This document shows, one piece after another, positions 53,348 through 62,929 of a DNA stretch of 64,000 nucleotides (the stretch's first letter is position 1; every line of letters begins with the position of its first letter). The position numbers and the translations under genes were made by a program. Under the pieces are notes generated by a model. That model searched no databases. It was not told the origin of the DNA and saw only the letters and a program-made list of their open reading frames with translations. The DNA comes from Anaerolineae bacterium (GTDB lineage: Bacteria; Chloroflexota; Anaerolineae; 4572-78; J111), in contig JAJVIM010000005.1 in the NCBI GenBank assembly GCA_022071955.1, forward strand, positions 186,001 through 250,000. Reading direction: 5' to 3'.

Positions 53348-54598
53348 ATGTCCGTTGGTAGAAAAACAGCAAAACCGCAACAAGACTGGTATTTACAGCT
53401 AATTGATAGAATTCTGGTTGTCTATGCCAAAAAAGTTAATCTCGACTACTTTAAACGCAAGTATGCGGGGCTTCCAGCAGAGGCGATTGCGGCGCGCCGC
53501 ATTAAGTCGGCGGCCCGTATTGCTGGTTTGGCTGGTTTTTCCAGTGGAGTCATTATTTCGCTATCAACAATTGGCGCAGTAGCATCTGCAGCATCCGCTG
53601 TGGCGAGCAGTTTTACCACTTTACCAGTTACCCTCCCTGTTGTAGCGATTTCGGTTCCCATCGCCGCTCTGTCATTTGGGGTCGAAGTCGCGATTATTGT
53701 GCGTATACAGCTTCATCTCGCCTACGATCTGTTTGTTCTATATCGACTGCCGGTGGATGTTGAAGACCCTGAAGAGATGTATCAAGTAGCTACTGTAGCC
53801 TTTGGGATAAAAGGAGCAGAGTTAGGCGGACAGGGATTACAGAAGCTGGTCCCTCAATTGGCCCCACAATTACTTCGTAAAGCGATGCGTACCGGGCTGG
53901 TACGACGCAAAATTCAGGGATGGTTTGCAAGGCGGCTTGGGTGGCAATTTGCGCGGCGCTATCTTGGCGAAGGTATCCTGATTCGCTGGCTGGTGCCTGG
54001 TCTTGCTGTTATCACCGCCACCGGATGGGATTATTTTTCAACACAAGCCATTGGTTCGACTCTGCACAACAAAATTCGCCGGCGAGGCCTTGCGGCTAAA
54101 GAAGTTGATAAACTTGATCTCAAACGGGTCACAAACGTCCTGTTATTTGTTAAATCAATTCTGGCGCTTGCCCTAACTGACTACGATTTGTCGGAGACAG
54201 AGTTTACCTTTTACAGCACTTTAATTGAAGAACTGCGGAAGACACACGGTGATGAGGCGGTAGACTCGGTAAAGGACACCACGTTTTTTGAATGGCAGGA
54301 TATTTTGACTGAGTTAACCGAAATTAATGGACAGGAAGAACGCGTAGTATTCTATGAGGCTCTGATTTCTGCGGCGGTAGTAGAAGGACAATTTAAACGT
54401 GCCAAGCGGAAACGGCTTGAGTCTGTGGCAAAAATGTATGATTTGCCATTCAATGTTGATAGCATCAAGTCCAGAACAGAAATTTACAAGGAGCCCAACC
54501 CCACGCGAACTTGTTTAGTTACAGTTCTCTTCATTTTTGGTTTTATGATGCTATCCTGCGGGCTTTGCTCATATGGTATATATCTGTCTGTTCAATAA
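53348..54598 (+). CDS. EcsC-like membrane protein with TerB-like C-terminal domain
   Basis: A 416-residue protein. Residues about 45-150 carry the EcsC-type pattern: AARIAGLAGFSSGVIISLS, two hydrophobic segments, IVRIQLHLAYDLFVLY and VEDPEEMYQVATVAFGIKG. The part from about 260 to 375 is helical with LALALTDYDLSETEFTF, AVVEGQFKRAKRKRL, like TerB/DjlA-type tellurite-resistance domains. A hydrophobic helix closes the protein (about 388-413). It starts directly after the methyltransferase stop. The DNA is AT-richer than the genes before it. EcsC-like proteins occur in membrane-acting defence contexts; a role as membrane effector is inference. Confidence 0.6.
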   Translation: MSVGRKTAKPQQDWYLQLIDRILVVYAKKVNLDYFKRKYAGLPAEAIAARRIKSAARIAGLAGFSSGVIISLSTIGAVASAASAVASSFTTLPVTLPVVAISVPIAALSFGVEVAIIVRIQLHLAYDLFVLYRLPVDVEDPEEMYQVATVAFGIKGAELGGQGLQKLVPQLAPQLLRKAMRTGLVRRKIQGWFARRLGWQFARRYLGEGILIRWLVPGLAVITATGWDYFSTQAIGSTLHNKIRRRGLAAKEVDKLDLKRVTNVLLFVKSILALALTDYDLSETEFTFYSTLIEELRKTHGDEAVDSVKDTTFFEWQDILTELTEINGQEERVVFYEALISAAVVEGQFKRAKRKRLESVAKMYDLPFNVDSIKSRTEIYKEPNPTRTCLVTVLFIFGFMMLSCGLCSYGIYLSVQ

Positions 54599-54748
54599 TG
54601 TAAGGCCATTTCGCACAAAATTTACCAACCTCATCAAGGGTAAAACAGGAACTGGGATCGGGTTGGTGCGATTAAGTGTAGGGAGATCAGTTGGGGACTG
54701 TTAATTCAAAAAGAAAAACGCAACGATTGAAGGTGAACGGCACATCAA

Positions 54749-56467
54749 ATGGCAAGTAAACAAAACACTACACCCACCATCGATCCAGTTTGGATTGCGC
54801 CAATCTACACTAACAAGAGTGGTGAGGATTTTTTGGGGCTGCGCGCGGTTCAAACCAGAATCACCGGTTATTTGTTGCCGGGCATCATAACGACCACTTT
54901 ACGCGCTCGATATTACTCATTTTACTGCTGGTTGTTGGTCGAATATGCCAACAAACATCCGCAAGGCTGGTCAATAGGCAAATTCATCCACCGCCGTGAA
55001 CAAATATTTGCTCTGGCTAATCTGGCTTATAGTTCAATGATACCTGAGATGCCTGACACGGGAGGTCTCACTGGTAAAAGAAAATTAAGTGTCCACTGGA
55101 ATGACCACCAGAAACATGTCAGAGTTCCGCTTGATGTTGATAATTACATTGAGGCCGCACTCGGTGGATACAATGTGTATGTCGGCGTTATGCAGTCTTT
55201 AAACCTGAGCCGCGCCAATGACGATAATAATATTGAAGTTCTACCGCGGGGACAGAAGTTAGCGCAGGCATTTACCGAAGGAATCAAGCAAACAAAATAC
55301 TACAAAGAACGAACTAAGTACGACACAGCCAAAACCATTCCCCGGGCAGTCTTAGAGGAATATGGCAAGAACTGCCATCTCAGTTATCTCTCTACGTCAC
55401 CCGACCGCACCCCAACCCTTGAAAGCCTGTTTGCCTTTGATGCCAAACATCAATTACCGCCGCCAAATTCTGATATACCCACGCGCGGCAATATGCGCGG
55501 TACATTAGGTTTGATTCTCGACATGCTGGATCAGACTACGGATGACTTTTACGGGTTCGAATTTCGGCGGGCGATTACGTATGGCCTTTGCCTTGATTAC
55601 ACTCCGTACCAACCTGCTCAGTCGCTTAGACCAATTCTGGCTCACTGGCAAATGTTCCAACTACGTGAATACTATGTATACGCTCTTTATAATCTGTGGT
55701 GCCATTTTTTAAACTGGTTGAAGTATGAAGGGCGACAAACACTCAGAACATTTTGCACTCATCTCAACGAGACCGTTGAGATGGCAGGTATAGGTGACCA
55801 CCTCAACCTTAATTTCCCCACAAATTCATTCGCCAATTGGTCGTTAAATGATTGGTTCAACACCTTGCTGGATCAGCAAGGAATACCACCAGGTAATTTT
55901 CAAAACCGGTGTGAAGGATTCGCCCGGCAAAGTCAGGCGCCGCTCAATGAGGATGATTTGTTTTGGCAGTTTGATGAAATTGAATTGAATGACACTTGCC
56001 GATATGTGGGTACAACATGGCTCTTGCTCTCATCCTTATATTTACGTCTGCGCGGCTTGCAGGCCATAACCATCGACGGTTCAGATGCATGGTATTGGGC
56101 TAGAAATGGTGGGACACGTCGACGATCTTTGAGCCGGTTCGTGACAGATATGACCGAACATATTGAGGCAGGAGATAAATTACTAGAAACACTGCACTGG
56201 CTTTTCAGGGATTATATTATTGCTCAACACACCATTACTTCACTGGAAAAATGGCGGCAACGCAACGCCAATACCTTCCATTTCAATTATGAAGATGGAT
56301 TTCTTGAGTGGGTAGAAGATGGGCAATCCGGTCTTTCCGCTTCGCGATTTGAACAGGCTTATAGAATGCTATTCGATTTGGGCCTGTTTGAAACCGACAA
56401 AAATCGGATACCTCACTTGACTACTCTAGGGCAACAAACGTTACATCGAGTCGTAACCTATGGCTAA
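54749..56467 (+). CDS. Unknown defence-island protein coupled to a PLD nuclease
   Basis: A 572-residue soluble protein. The N-terminal part (GLRAVQTRITGYLLPGII; LRARYYSFYCWLL, about 29-64) recalls DUF6361-type proteins that accompany PLD-like proteins; I hold this only loosely. The middle and C-terminal parts are helical with many aromatic residues. There is no catalytic motif that I can name. Its last eight bases overlap the start of the PLD gene, so translation is coupled and the products probably form one complex. The DNA is AT-rich (25 of 60 GC in bases 55081-55140). Confidence 0.6.
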   Translation: MASKQNTTPTIDPVWIAPIYTNKSGEDFLGLRAVQTRITGYLLPGIITTTLRARYYSFYCWLLVEYANKHPQGWSIGKFIHRREQIFALANLAYSSMIPEMPDTGGLTGKRKLSVHWNDHQKHVRVPLDVDNYIEAALGGYNVYVGVMQSLNLSRANDDNNIEVLPRGQKLAQAFTEGIKQTKYYKERTKYDTAKTIPRAVLEEYGKNCHLSYLSTSPDRTPTLESLFAFDAKHQLPPPNSDIPTRGNMRGTLGLILDMLDQTTDDFYGFEFRRAITYGLCLDYTPYQPAQSLRPILAHWQMFQLREYYVYALYNLWCHFLNWLKYEGRQTLRTFCTHLNETVEMAGIGDHLNLNFPTNSFANWSLNDWFNTLLDQQGIPPGNFQNRCEGFARQSQAPLNEDDLFWQFDEIELNDTCRYVGTTWLLLSSLYLRLRGLQAITIDGSDAWYWARNGGTRRRSLSRFVTDMTEHIEAGDKLLETLHWLFRDYIIAQHTITSLEKWRQRNANTFHFNYEDGFLEWVEDGQSGLSASRFEQAYRMLFDLGLFETDKNRIPHLTTLGQQTLHRVVTYG

Positions 56468-59342
56468 ACCAGAACAAGTCACATTGAATGTGTTGGATAC
56501 TTTAAGTGAACATCGCGGTTTTCATAGCAGTATTTTCCTCACATATGGGGCCGATTTGACCTTTTTTGAGAATGCCATTCTTCCTGCGTTATGGGATAAG
56601 GGGTGCCGGCGCAATCTCATCATTATGGATGCGGAACGGTATGCCGATACACTTAATGATTTACGAGGTGGTATTAACAAAATTGGCCAGCGATACCTGG
56701 TTGTCCCCATTCGGTTGGGTAAATTTCAGGTGTTCCACCCTAAACAAATTTTATTATTGGGGGCTGAACGTGCTCGTTTGCTGGTGGGAAGTGGCAATTT
56801 AACCTTCACCGGCTACGGTCACAATCATGAAGTTTTTACTTGTTTGGATTGGACACCAGATGAACCGGAATGGCAATATCTGTGCCTCCAGGCTTGGCAA
56901 ATAATTAGCACCATTATGCAAAGATGGGGCCATGTTAAAGAAGCCAGGACTATGATCCAGCGAGTCGAGCAACTTTCTCCTTGGCTAACCCATAACCATG
57001 CTTCTGATTCTCCAGAAATTCGACTCTTTCATTCGCTCGATGAGCCGTTGTTACAACAAATTGGTCTGGCTTTAGGTGGAGCGGAGATCCGAAAAATAAC
57101 AATTCTTACTCCTTTTTTGGATGAACAAGCCGCGGCAGTGAACGCGCTTTATGATTATTTTCACCCCAAAACTGTACAACTTGTTTTGCAAGATAGGTAT
57201 GCGGTAGGCAATACTACGGCTTTGGAAAACCTGCTTAAATCTGGAAAGTGGCTCAAAATTCATCATTTTCGGCAAACAGATGATGATCAGCGATATTTAC
57301 ATGCCAAAATCTATATTTTTGAAACTGCCAATAGTATCTATGTAGTTACAGGGAGTGCCAACTGTAGCCAGGGCGCGCTTCTATCATCCAGTGCGGATGG
57401 TAATGTTGAGATCGTTTTTCTCCGGAAAGGTAACAGCGCTGGCATTGCCAATCTCTTGAAAAACCGTATCAATTTGCAACCGGTCGTTAACCTTGAAGAT
57501 ATGTCGCTGAGATCCGCGGATATTGCTCCATCCGGACAAAGCGGTGAAAAAGTTCATCTGCTTGATGTTTCGGTTGAAAGTGGGAAACTTGTTGCCAACT
57601 TTACAGTCAATTCTCTGCCCGAAATGGTCGACACCTTGCATCTTCGTGTTTCAACCACCTCACCGGAATTTATTGCGCTGGGAACCGCTTCAACTGGCAC
57701 ACATACAATCGATGTAGCCCTTGCCGACAACCTTCAGAAAATTATGGCTCGGCCACAATCGGCCAATATTTGGGGCATGGACGATAGCGGAAATCTTGTT
57801 GATCTAAACTGCAATGAATTATGGATAACTCATGTCGATATTCTTCGGTTTGAAATGGCCCGTGTCACTCCGGTTGATATTGGCGCTGGGGATTCAATCA
57901 TTACTGGTGTGATTGGGTCGGAAAATGAGTGGCGCGAATTACGCGAAGCCCTATTGAAATTAGTTGAACTGGACGTAAATCAGCTCAAACGCCGAAAAGC
58001 AGGCTATTCCACCGAAAAATCCGAGAAAGAATCTGACTCAGGGAAGAATCACGAAAAAGAAACCCGAGTACTTCTGGTAGATAGCTCCGATGAGAACGAA
58101 ACGACTGAACAACGGGAGATTGAAGAGAAAAATTTCAAAGACAGTGATTTTGGCCGGTGGTTTGACTACATCCGGGCCAGATTGCCCGGTGCCGGATATG
58201 AAGATTCGACGGAAGATGATGAAGATTTAGAAGATGACTCCGATGATGTGTCCAACCTCGATGAACAAGCAGGTACAACCGGAGACAATGGCAAAAATAA
58301 TAAACGTGCTGGACACAAGTGGACGCCATCAGAACATGAAGGTCGCCGTTTTACCAATCTGGTCAGAAAATATATTGCTTCGCTAAACAACGATGAATAC
58401 ATGCAAATCGCGTCTATTCACCAGAAGATAAGCTATTACATCGTATTTCAACGCATTATCTGGCTGCTTTTTGAACATAAAGTCATCGACATGGCTGGTT
58501 TTGTCGATTTTGCAAGTCAAATTAATATGGGCCTGTTGGGGTCACCGGAGGAAGAACCGCCGGCGCTTTGTCTGCGATTACGCCTTCATATACGTTCCGT
58601 ATGGTACCACGAATGGCAAACCCAAGAGATTTCAGCACATATTTTGGCCAGTTTATGCATCATCGATCAGTTCGCACGGCAAATTGGTGATGATGACTTG
58701 CAGTCGCAAGTTGAACAAAATTCAATCTGGATGTTGGCCAGTTTGGCCAGTATCATCGGTCTTCCCCAACTTGCTCAAATCCCTGGCCCATATTCACAGT
58801 TGGCTGAGTTGTATCACAAAGACGAAACTGAACTTGCGCTGCAAGCTGAAGAATTCTCAAGAAATTCTCTCACTGGGATCAATCATGTGTTAGACCGCTG
58901 GTCACAGAAAGCGATCATCGCCCTGGAAAATACCAAAGACCCCTCACAAAAGCAGTTACTTTTGGAAGCTGGAGTTGATTATGGTCGGGTAAGATATGAG
59001 ATTCTTGAGCAACTGAAAGACATTGAAGAACAAACAAACCTGTGTTCCAATTTGATTTTTTGGATCCGTTTTTCTGGTGATGAAGCACTAGCGCAGCAAT
59101 ACGAAACAGATCTTGTCAAATTACTTATGATCCAAGGCCTCGATCAAGTTGCAGCCAAGTCGCTTTTTGAACAAGGGAAACGCCTGTTTTTGGAAGGAGA
59201 GCTTCAGGAGGCTGTTGCTAAATTGCAACGGGCTACAGTTCTGGCAAGGCAATCTAATGACAAGATATTGGAAAAGAATTGCAATCAGTATCTGGTCTGG
59301 TGTAGCTTTCGTTTAGATCTACAAAAACGGATAAGTATGTAG
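56460..59342 (+). CDS. PLD-superfamily nuclease-like protein with long C-terminal region
   Basis: A 960-residue protein. The N-terminal third carries a two-motif phospholipase D fold: H93-P-K95 with G110-S-G-N113 (FHPKQILLL and VGSGNLTFTGYG), and H281-A-K283 with TGSANCSQGAL (YLHAKIYIF). These are the HxK...GxN pairs of PLD-family nucleases, the class of DISARM DrmC, although this protein is far longer than DrmC. Residues about 540-625 are a highly acidic, Ser/Asp/Glu-rich linker. The C-terminal third is helical and TPR-like near the end (RLFLEGELQEAVAKLQRATVLARQSN cannot be shown whole; residues about 905-930). It forms a unit with the preceding gene. Confidence 0.72.
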   Translation: MAKPEQVTLNVLDTLSEHRGFHSSIFLTYGADLTFFENAILPALWDKGCRRNLIIMDAERYADTLNDLRGGINKIGQRYLVVPIRLGKFQVFHPKQILLLGAERARLLVGSGNLTFTGYGHNHEVFTCLDWTPDEPEWQYLCLQAWQIISTIMQRWGHVKEARTMIQRVEQLSPWLTHNHASDSPEIRLFHSLDEPLLQQIGLALGGAEIRKITILTPFLDEQAAAVNALYDYFHPKTVQLVLQDRYAVGNTTALENLLKSGKWLKIHHFRQTDDDQRYLHAKIYIFETANSIYVVTGSANCSQGALLSSSADGNVEIVFLRKGNSAGIANLLKNRINLQPVVNLEDMSLRSADIAPSGQSGEKVHLLDVSVESGKLVANFTVNSLPEMVDTLHLRVSTTSPEFIALGTASTGTHTIDVALADNLQKIMARPQSANIWGMDDSGNLVDLNCNELWITHVDILRFEMARVTPVDIGAGDSIITGVIGSENEWRELREALLKLVELDVNQLKRRKAGYSTEKSEKESDSGKNHEKETRVLLVDSSDENETTEQREIEEKNFKDSDFGRWFDYIRARLPGAGYEDSTEDDEDLEDDSDDVSNLDEQAGTTGDNGKNNKRAGHKWTPSEHEGRRFTNLVRKYIASLNNDEYMQIASIHQKISYYIVFQRIIWLLFEHKVIDMAGFVDFASQINMGLLGSPEEEPPALCLRLRLHIRSVWYHEWQTQEISAHILASLCIIDQFARQIGDDDLQSQVEQNSIWMLASLASIIGLPQLAQIPGPYSQLAELYHKDETELALQAEEFSRNSLTGINHVLDRWSQKAIIALENTKDPSQKQLLLEAGVDYGRVRYEILEQLKDIEEQTNLCSNLIFWIRFSGDEALAQQYETDLVKLLMIQGLDQVAAKSLFEQGKRLFLEGELQEAVAKLQRATVLARQSNDKILEKNCNQYLVWCSFRLDLQKRISM

Positions 59343-59471
59343 TGACTTGGATTACACGCATTCAGAAAAATATTTTACCCAACCGTACGATTGTTGACTT
59401 CGAATTGGGATGCTCCAGCCGCCATTTCCAACAACCGATGATATTCTTGCTGCCGGAAGAGGAGAAAAACC

Positions 59472-60680
59472 ATGACTGACCTTCGCTCACTAACCCCTCA
59501 CTTGCCCACCTATCCCGTGGCCCGTCATTTTCTGCGAATTATGGATGGCGTGGCCTACAGCCTTTACCGCAACACCTTCAACATGATTATGGAACAGCGT
59601 GGCAGCCCCAAAGATCAGGTAGACTGGACCAAACCGGATGAATGGATATCGGCTCGACTAACAGGTGAGGAACAAGCATTGGCCTGGCGATTGTGGAACG
59701 AATCGGACCTTGAGTTCAACCCCCGTTATTTGCGTGGCCCGTGGTATTTAACCACCAAGCACAACCTTTTGGCTCAAACTGGCGATATACTCCACATAAC
59801 CGACCGGGGGGAACAGTTTCTCTCCGACCAAACCGGCCCAATTGTTGCCGAAATTGACGCTTACGAAGGGTTGTTAACGTTACTCAAAGTTGTGGCAGAG
59901 CGCAGTCCTGGCAAACACAGTGACTTTTTGCCTGATTATGCCGTATTCTGTCGGACCCACACCAAATATCAAAGTGATACACCCATTAAGCACTCTCAAT
60001 ATGAGCGATTGGTCAATCTTATTGATCGAAATCATGTGGTACGCAGTGGTCAAACTTACGAAGTTACTGATACTGGTTTAGCCTATCTGGACAAATATGC
60101 CACTTTGGTACCGGGCGGTGCGGAAGGGTCAGGCAGTAAGCAATCTGATTTGCGCAAGTTAGCCAAAAGCATGAGCGATCAAGCCAGAAGCCAATTGATG
60201 GATTATCTGGCCACTATGGATCCCTTTAAGTTTGAGGCCCTGATTAAGTTTTTACTCGAGGAAATGGGATACACCGATGTTGAAGTCACCGCCCCGTCCA
60301 ATGATAAAGGGATTGATGTTGTGGCCAATATTCAATTGGGCATCAGCTCGGTGCGGGAAGTCGTGCAAGCCAAAAGACACAAAGGTAATATTAACCGTAC
60401 CGTACTGGATCAGCTTCGTGGGTCACTGCATCGCTTTAATGCGGTCAGGGGCACAATCATTACAACCGGTGGTTTTTCAAAAGGCACCCTTGATGCCGCT
60501 TTTGAACGGGCGGCGGCCCCCATTACGCTCATTGACGGACCCAAACTATTGAAATTGCTCGAAGAAAACAGTATTGGCTTGACCAAGAAGTCCATCGAGT
60601 ATGTTGAGTTTGACAATGACAAATTAGCTCAGTTTGAACCAACCGAAGACCCGGATACCCCCGTTGATACGGGAGTGTGA
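59472..60680 (+). CDS. Mrr-like restriction endonuclease
   Basis: A 402-residue protein. Two N-terminal winged-helix-like modules (about 10-215, with LHITDRGEQFL and YEVTDTGLAYL) precede an Mrr catalytic domain (about 250-365): FEALIKFLLEEMGY, D282 in NDKGIDVVA, and Q299-x-K301 in VVQAKRHK, the variant PD-QxK active site of Mrr proteins, then GTIITTGGFSKG. Mrr proteins cut methylated or otherwise modified DNA. The role here could be restriction of incoming DNA that bears a foreign mark. It is the last gene of the AT-richer cassette. Confidence 0.82.
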   Translation: MTDLRSLTPHLPTYPVARHFLRIMDGVAYSLYRNTFNMIMEQRGSPKDQVDWTKPDEWISARLTGEEQALAWRLWNESDLEFNPRYLRGPWYLTTKHNLLAQTGDILHITDRGEQFLSDQTGPIVAEIDAYEGLLTLLKVVAERSPGKHSDFLPDYAVFCRTHTKYQSDTPIKHSQYERLVNLIDRNHVVRSGQTYEVTDTGLAYLDKYATLVPGGAEGSGSKQSDLRKLAKSMSDQARSQLMDYLATMDPFKFEALIKFLLEEMGYTDVEVTAPSNDKGIDVVANIQLGISSVREVVQAKRHKGNINRTVLDQLRGSLHRFNAVRGTIITTGGFSKGTLDAAFERAAAPITLIDGPKLLKLLEENSIGLTKKSIEYVEFDNDKLAQFEPTEDPDTPVDTGV

Positions 60681-60719
60681 TTTACAAGCGGACTCGCTTA
60701 TTTTCAATAGGAGTTAACC

Positions 60720-62864
60720 GTGCCCTGGTTCATTACCCATAAACCCGCCTACGATGCCGACTTTGTTGACCTGCCCAAAGACCTGCAAAAGCAGGCCACC
60801 CAGGCCCATGCCGAATTAGCGCAAGACCCGGTCACGCCGCGCGGCAACACCATCAAAAAGCTCAAAGGCTGGGACAACGTTTGGCGCTACCGGCTGGGCG
60901 ATACCCGGCTCATTTACTCGGTGGTGCCGGAGAGCAAAGTGGTGCAACTGCTGGCCATCGGCCCGCGCGGCAGCGTGTACCAGCGTTTCAACTACAACCC
61001 CGCTGCCGCCGACCAGCCGCCCCTCACCTTCAGCCCGGAACTGGCCGCCGGGCTGGAACCCAGCCAGAGCGCCGGCCCGGAATGGACGCAGCACCCCGAA
61101 TGGTTTCAGCCCAAAGACGCCGAGCCGGTGGGCGCGCCGCTGCCCCGCAAGCTCACCCCGGCGGTGCTCACCCAATGGCGCATCCCCGCCGAGCATCACG
61201 CCGCGCTGATGCCCTGCCTCACCGAAGAGGCGCTGATGCAGGCCGAAGTTCCGCCCGACGTGCTGGGCCGGGTGATGGACGCCCTCTGGCCGCCGCCGGT
61301 CGAAAAGATCGCCGCCCAGCCGGATCAGGCCCTGTTCAAACCGGAAGACCTGGAACAGTACGCCGCCGGCAACCTGCGCGGCTTTCTGCTGCATCTGGAT
61401 GACGACCAGCGCAAATTTGCCGATTGGGCGCTCAAGGGGCCAACGCTGGTTAAGGGCGGCCCCGGCTCCGGTAAATCGACTCTGGCGCTTTACCGGCTGC
61501 GGGCTATTGTCGAACAGGCGCGCCAGGCCGCCGCGCCGCCGCCGGACATCCTGTTGACCACCTATACCAACGCCCTCATCAGCGTCAGCGAATCGCTGCT
61601 GCGCCAACTGCTGGCCGACCCGCTCAACCTCAACCCGCGCGACAACCTGCCGGAGTCGATCCGGGTGACCACCGTCGACTCAACGGCCATGTGGATTGCC
61701 AAACACAGCGGCCAGCCGTTCAAAGTGGCTGGCCGGGATAACCAGCTCGAAGCGCTGCACTATGCCCGCTCCACCCTGCAACCCAAAGAAATTGGCGATC
61801 TGGACAAATTACTTGTCGCCGCCGCCCTGCACAATTTACGCGATGACTACTTGCTGGAAGAGTTTGACTGGGTCATCGAAGGTCAGAATTGCACCGCCCC
61901 GGCCGATTATCTGGCCGCCAACCGCGCCGGGCGGGGTATCCCCTTTGACGAAAAACTGCGGGCGGCGGTCTGGCAGTTGTACGACGCCTATCGCGTCTGG
62001 CTGCAACAGCAGGAATACCGCACCTGGGGCCAGATCCGGCAGTTAGCCCTGACCGAGGTGCGCAGCGGCAACTTTGAGCGCCGCTGGGAATACGTAATTG
62101 TCGATGAAGCGCAAGACCTGCCGCCGGCGGCGCTGGCCCTGTGCGTGGAACTCTGCCGCGACCCGGCCGGCCTGTTCCTCACCGCCGATGCCAACCAATC
62201 GCTCTACAACCGGGGCTTTCGCTGGCACAACGTCCACCACCAGCTTAAAGTGGCCGGGCGCACCCGCATTCTCAAACGCAACTATCGCAGCACCCGCGAA
62301 ATTGCCACTGCCGCCGCCGAACTGTTGGCCCCCGCCGGCAGCGCCGATACCGAGGCGGTGCAGCAAAGCTTTATCCACATTGGCCCGCCGCCGGCCGTTT
62401 ACGCTGCCGCCGGCACCAGCGACCAGGCTCGCTGGCTGGCGCAGCAAATCTGGCAGGCCGCCCAGGATTTGCGCCTGCCGATCAACGCCGCGGCGGTGCT
62501 GGTGCCTTCCAACAGCCTGGGCAAAACCTTCGCCGATTTGCTCAACGACCACGGCCTGCCGGCCAAATTTATGAGCGGTAAAAGCATCAAACTCGAAGAG
62601 CGTTGCGTCAAAGTGATGACTCTGCACAGCGCCAAAGGGCTGGAGTTTCCCATTGTGGCTCTGGCCCACGTGGAAGCCGACCGCCTGCCGCGTGAAAGCG
62701 AGGCCACCGACGCGCAGGATGTGGCCGAGCACCACGAAGCCCAGCGGCGGTTGATGTACGTTGGGTGCACCCGGGCCATGCGCTACCTGTTTGTAACGCA
62801 CGATAAATCCATTCCGTCGCCATTTTTGCAGCAGCTAACCGACAATTGCTGGCTCTGGCTGTAA
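60720..62864 (+). CDS. RelE/ParE-like domain fused to UvrD-type helicase
   Basis: A 714-residue protein. Residues 1-85 read like a RelE/ParE toxin domain (FITHKPAYDADFVDLPKDLQKQA; KKLKGWDNVWRYRLGDTRLIYSV is longer than can be shown whole). The helicase core follows: Walker A GGPGSGKSTLA (K252), motif II VIVDEAQD (D462-E463), motif III ADANQSLYNRGF, motif IV LKRNYRSTREIA, and motifs V/VI TLHSAKGLEFP and MYVGCTRAMRYL. The start is GTG 60720 after AGGAG. The G+C content returns to about 65% here (39 of 60 in bases 61321-61380). The domain pairing is known elsewhere but uncharacterised to my knowledge. It precedes the next helicase by 65 bases. Confidence 0.82.
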   Translation: MPWFITHKPAYDADFVDLPKDLQKQATQAHAELAQDPVTPRGNTIKKLKGWDNVWRYRLGDTRLIYSVVPESKVVQLLAIGPRGSVYQRFNYNPAAADQPPLTFSPELAAGLEPSQSAGPEWTQHPEWFQPKDAEPVGAPLPRKLTPAVLTQWRIPAEHHAALMPCLTEEALMQAEVPPDVLGRVMDALWPPPVEKIAAQPDQALFKPEDLEQYAAGNLRGFLLHLDDDQRKFADWALKGPTLVKGGPGSGKSTLALYRLRAIVEQARQAAAPPPDILLTTYTNALISVSESLLRQLLADPLNLNPRDNLPESIRVTTVDSTAMWIAKHSGQPFKVAGRDNQLEALHYARSTLQPKEIGDLDKLLVAAALHNLRDDYLLEEFDWVIEGQNCTAPADYLAANRAGRGIPFDEKLRAAVWQLYDAYRVWLQQQEYRTWGQIRQLALTEVRSGNFERRWEYVIVDEAQDLPPAALALCVELCRDPAGLFLTADANQSLYNRGFRWHNVHHQLKVAGRTRILKRNYRSTREIATAAAELLAPAGSADTEAVQQSFIHIGPPPAVYAAAGTSDQARWLAQQIWQAAQDLRLPINAAAVLVPSNSLGKTFADLLNDHGLPAKFMSGKSIKLEERCVKVMTLHSAKGLEFPIVALAHVEADRLPRESEATDAQDVAEHHEAQRRLMYVGCTRAMRYLFVTHDKSIPSPFLQQLTDNCWLWL

Positions 62865-62865
62865 A

Positions 62866-62915
62866 TCCAGGGATTAGGAATTAGGGATTAGTTTTCCCGA
62901 ACCCCGGAACCCCGC
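62866..62915. repeat. Heptamer-type repeat in intergenic spacer
   Basis: GGGATTA, GGAATTA, GGGATTA units followed by TTTTCCC, GAACCCC, GGAACCCC. Same type as the repeats in the methyltransferase gene, here between genes. Confidence 0.7.
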
Positions 62916-62929
62916 ACGAGGAGAAAGAA

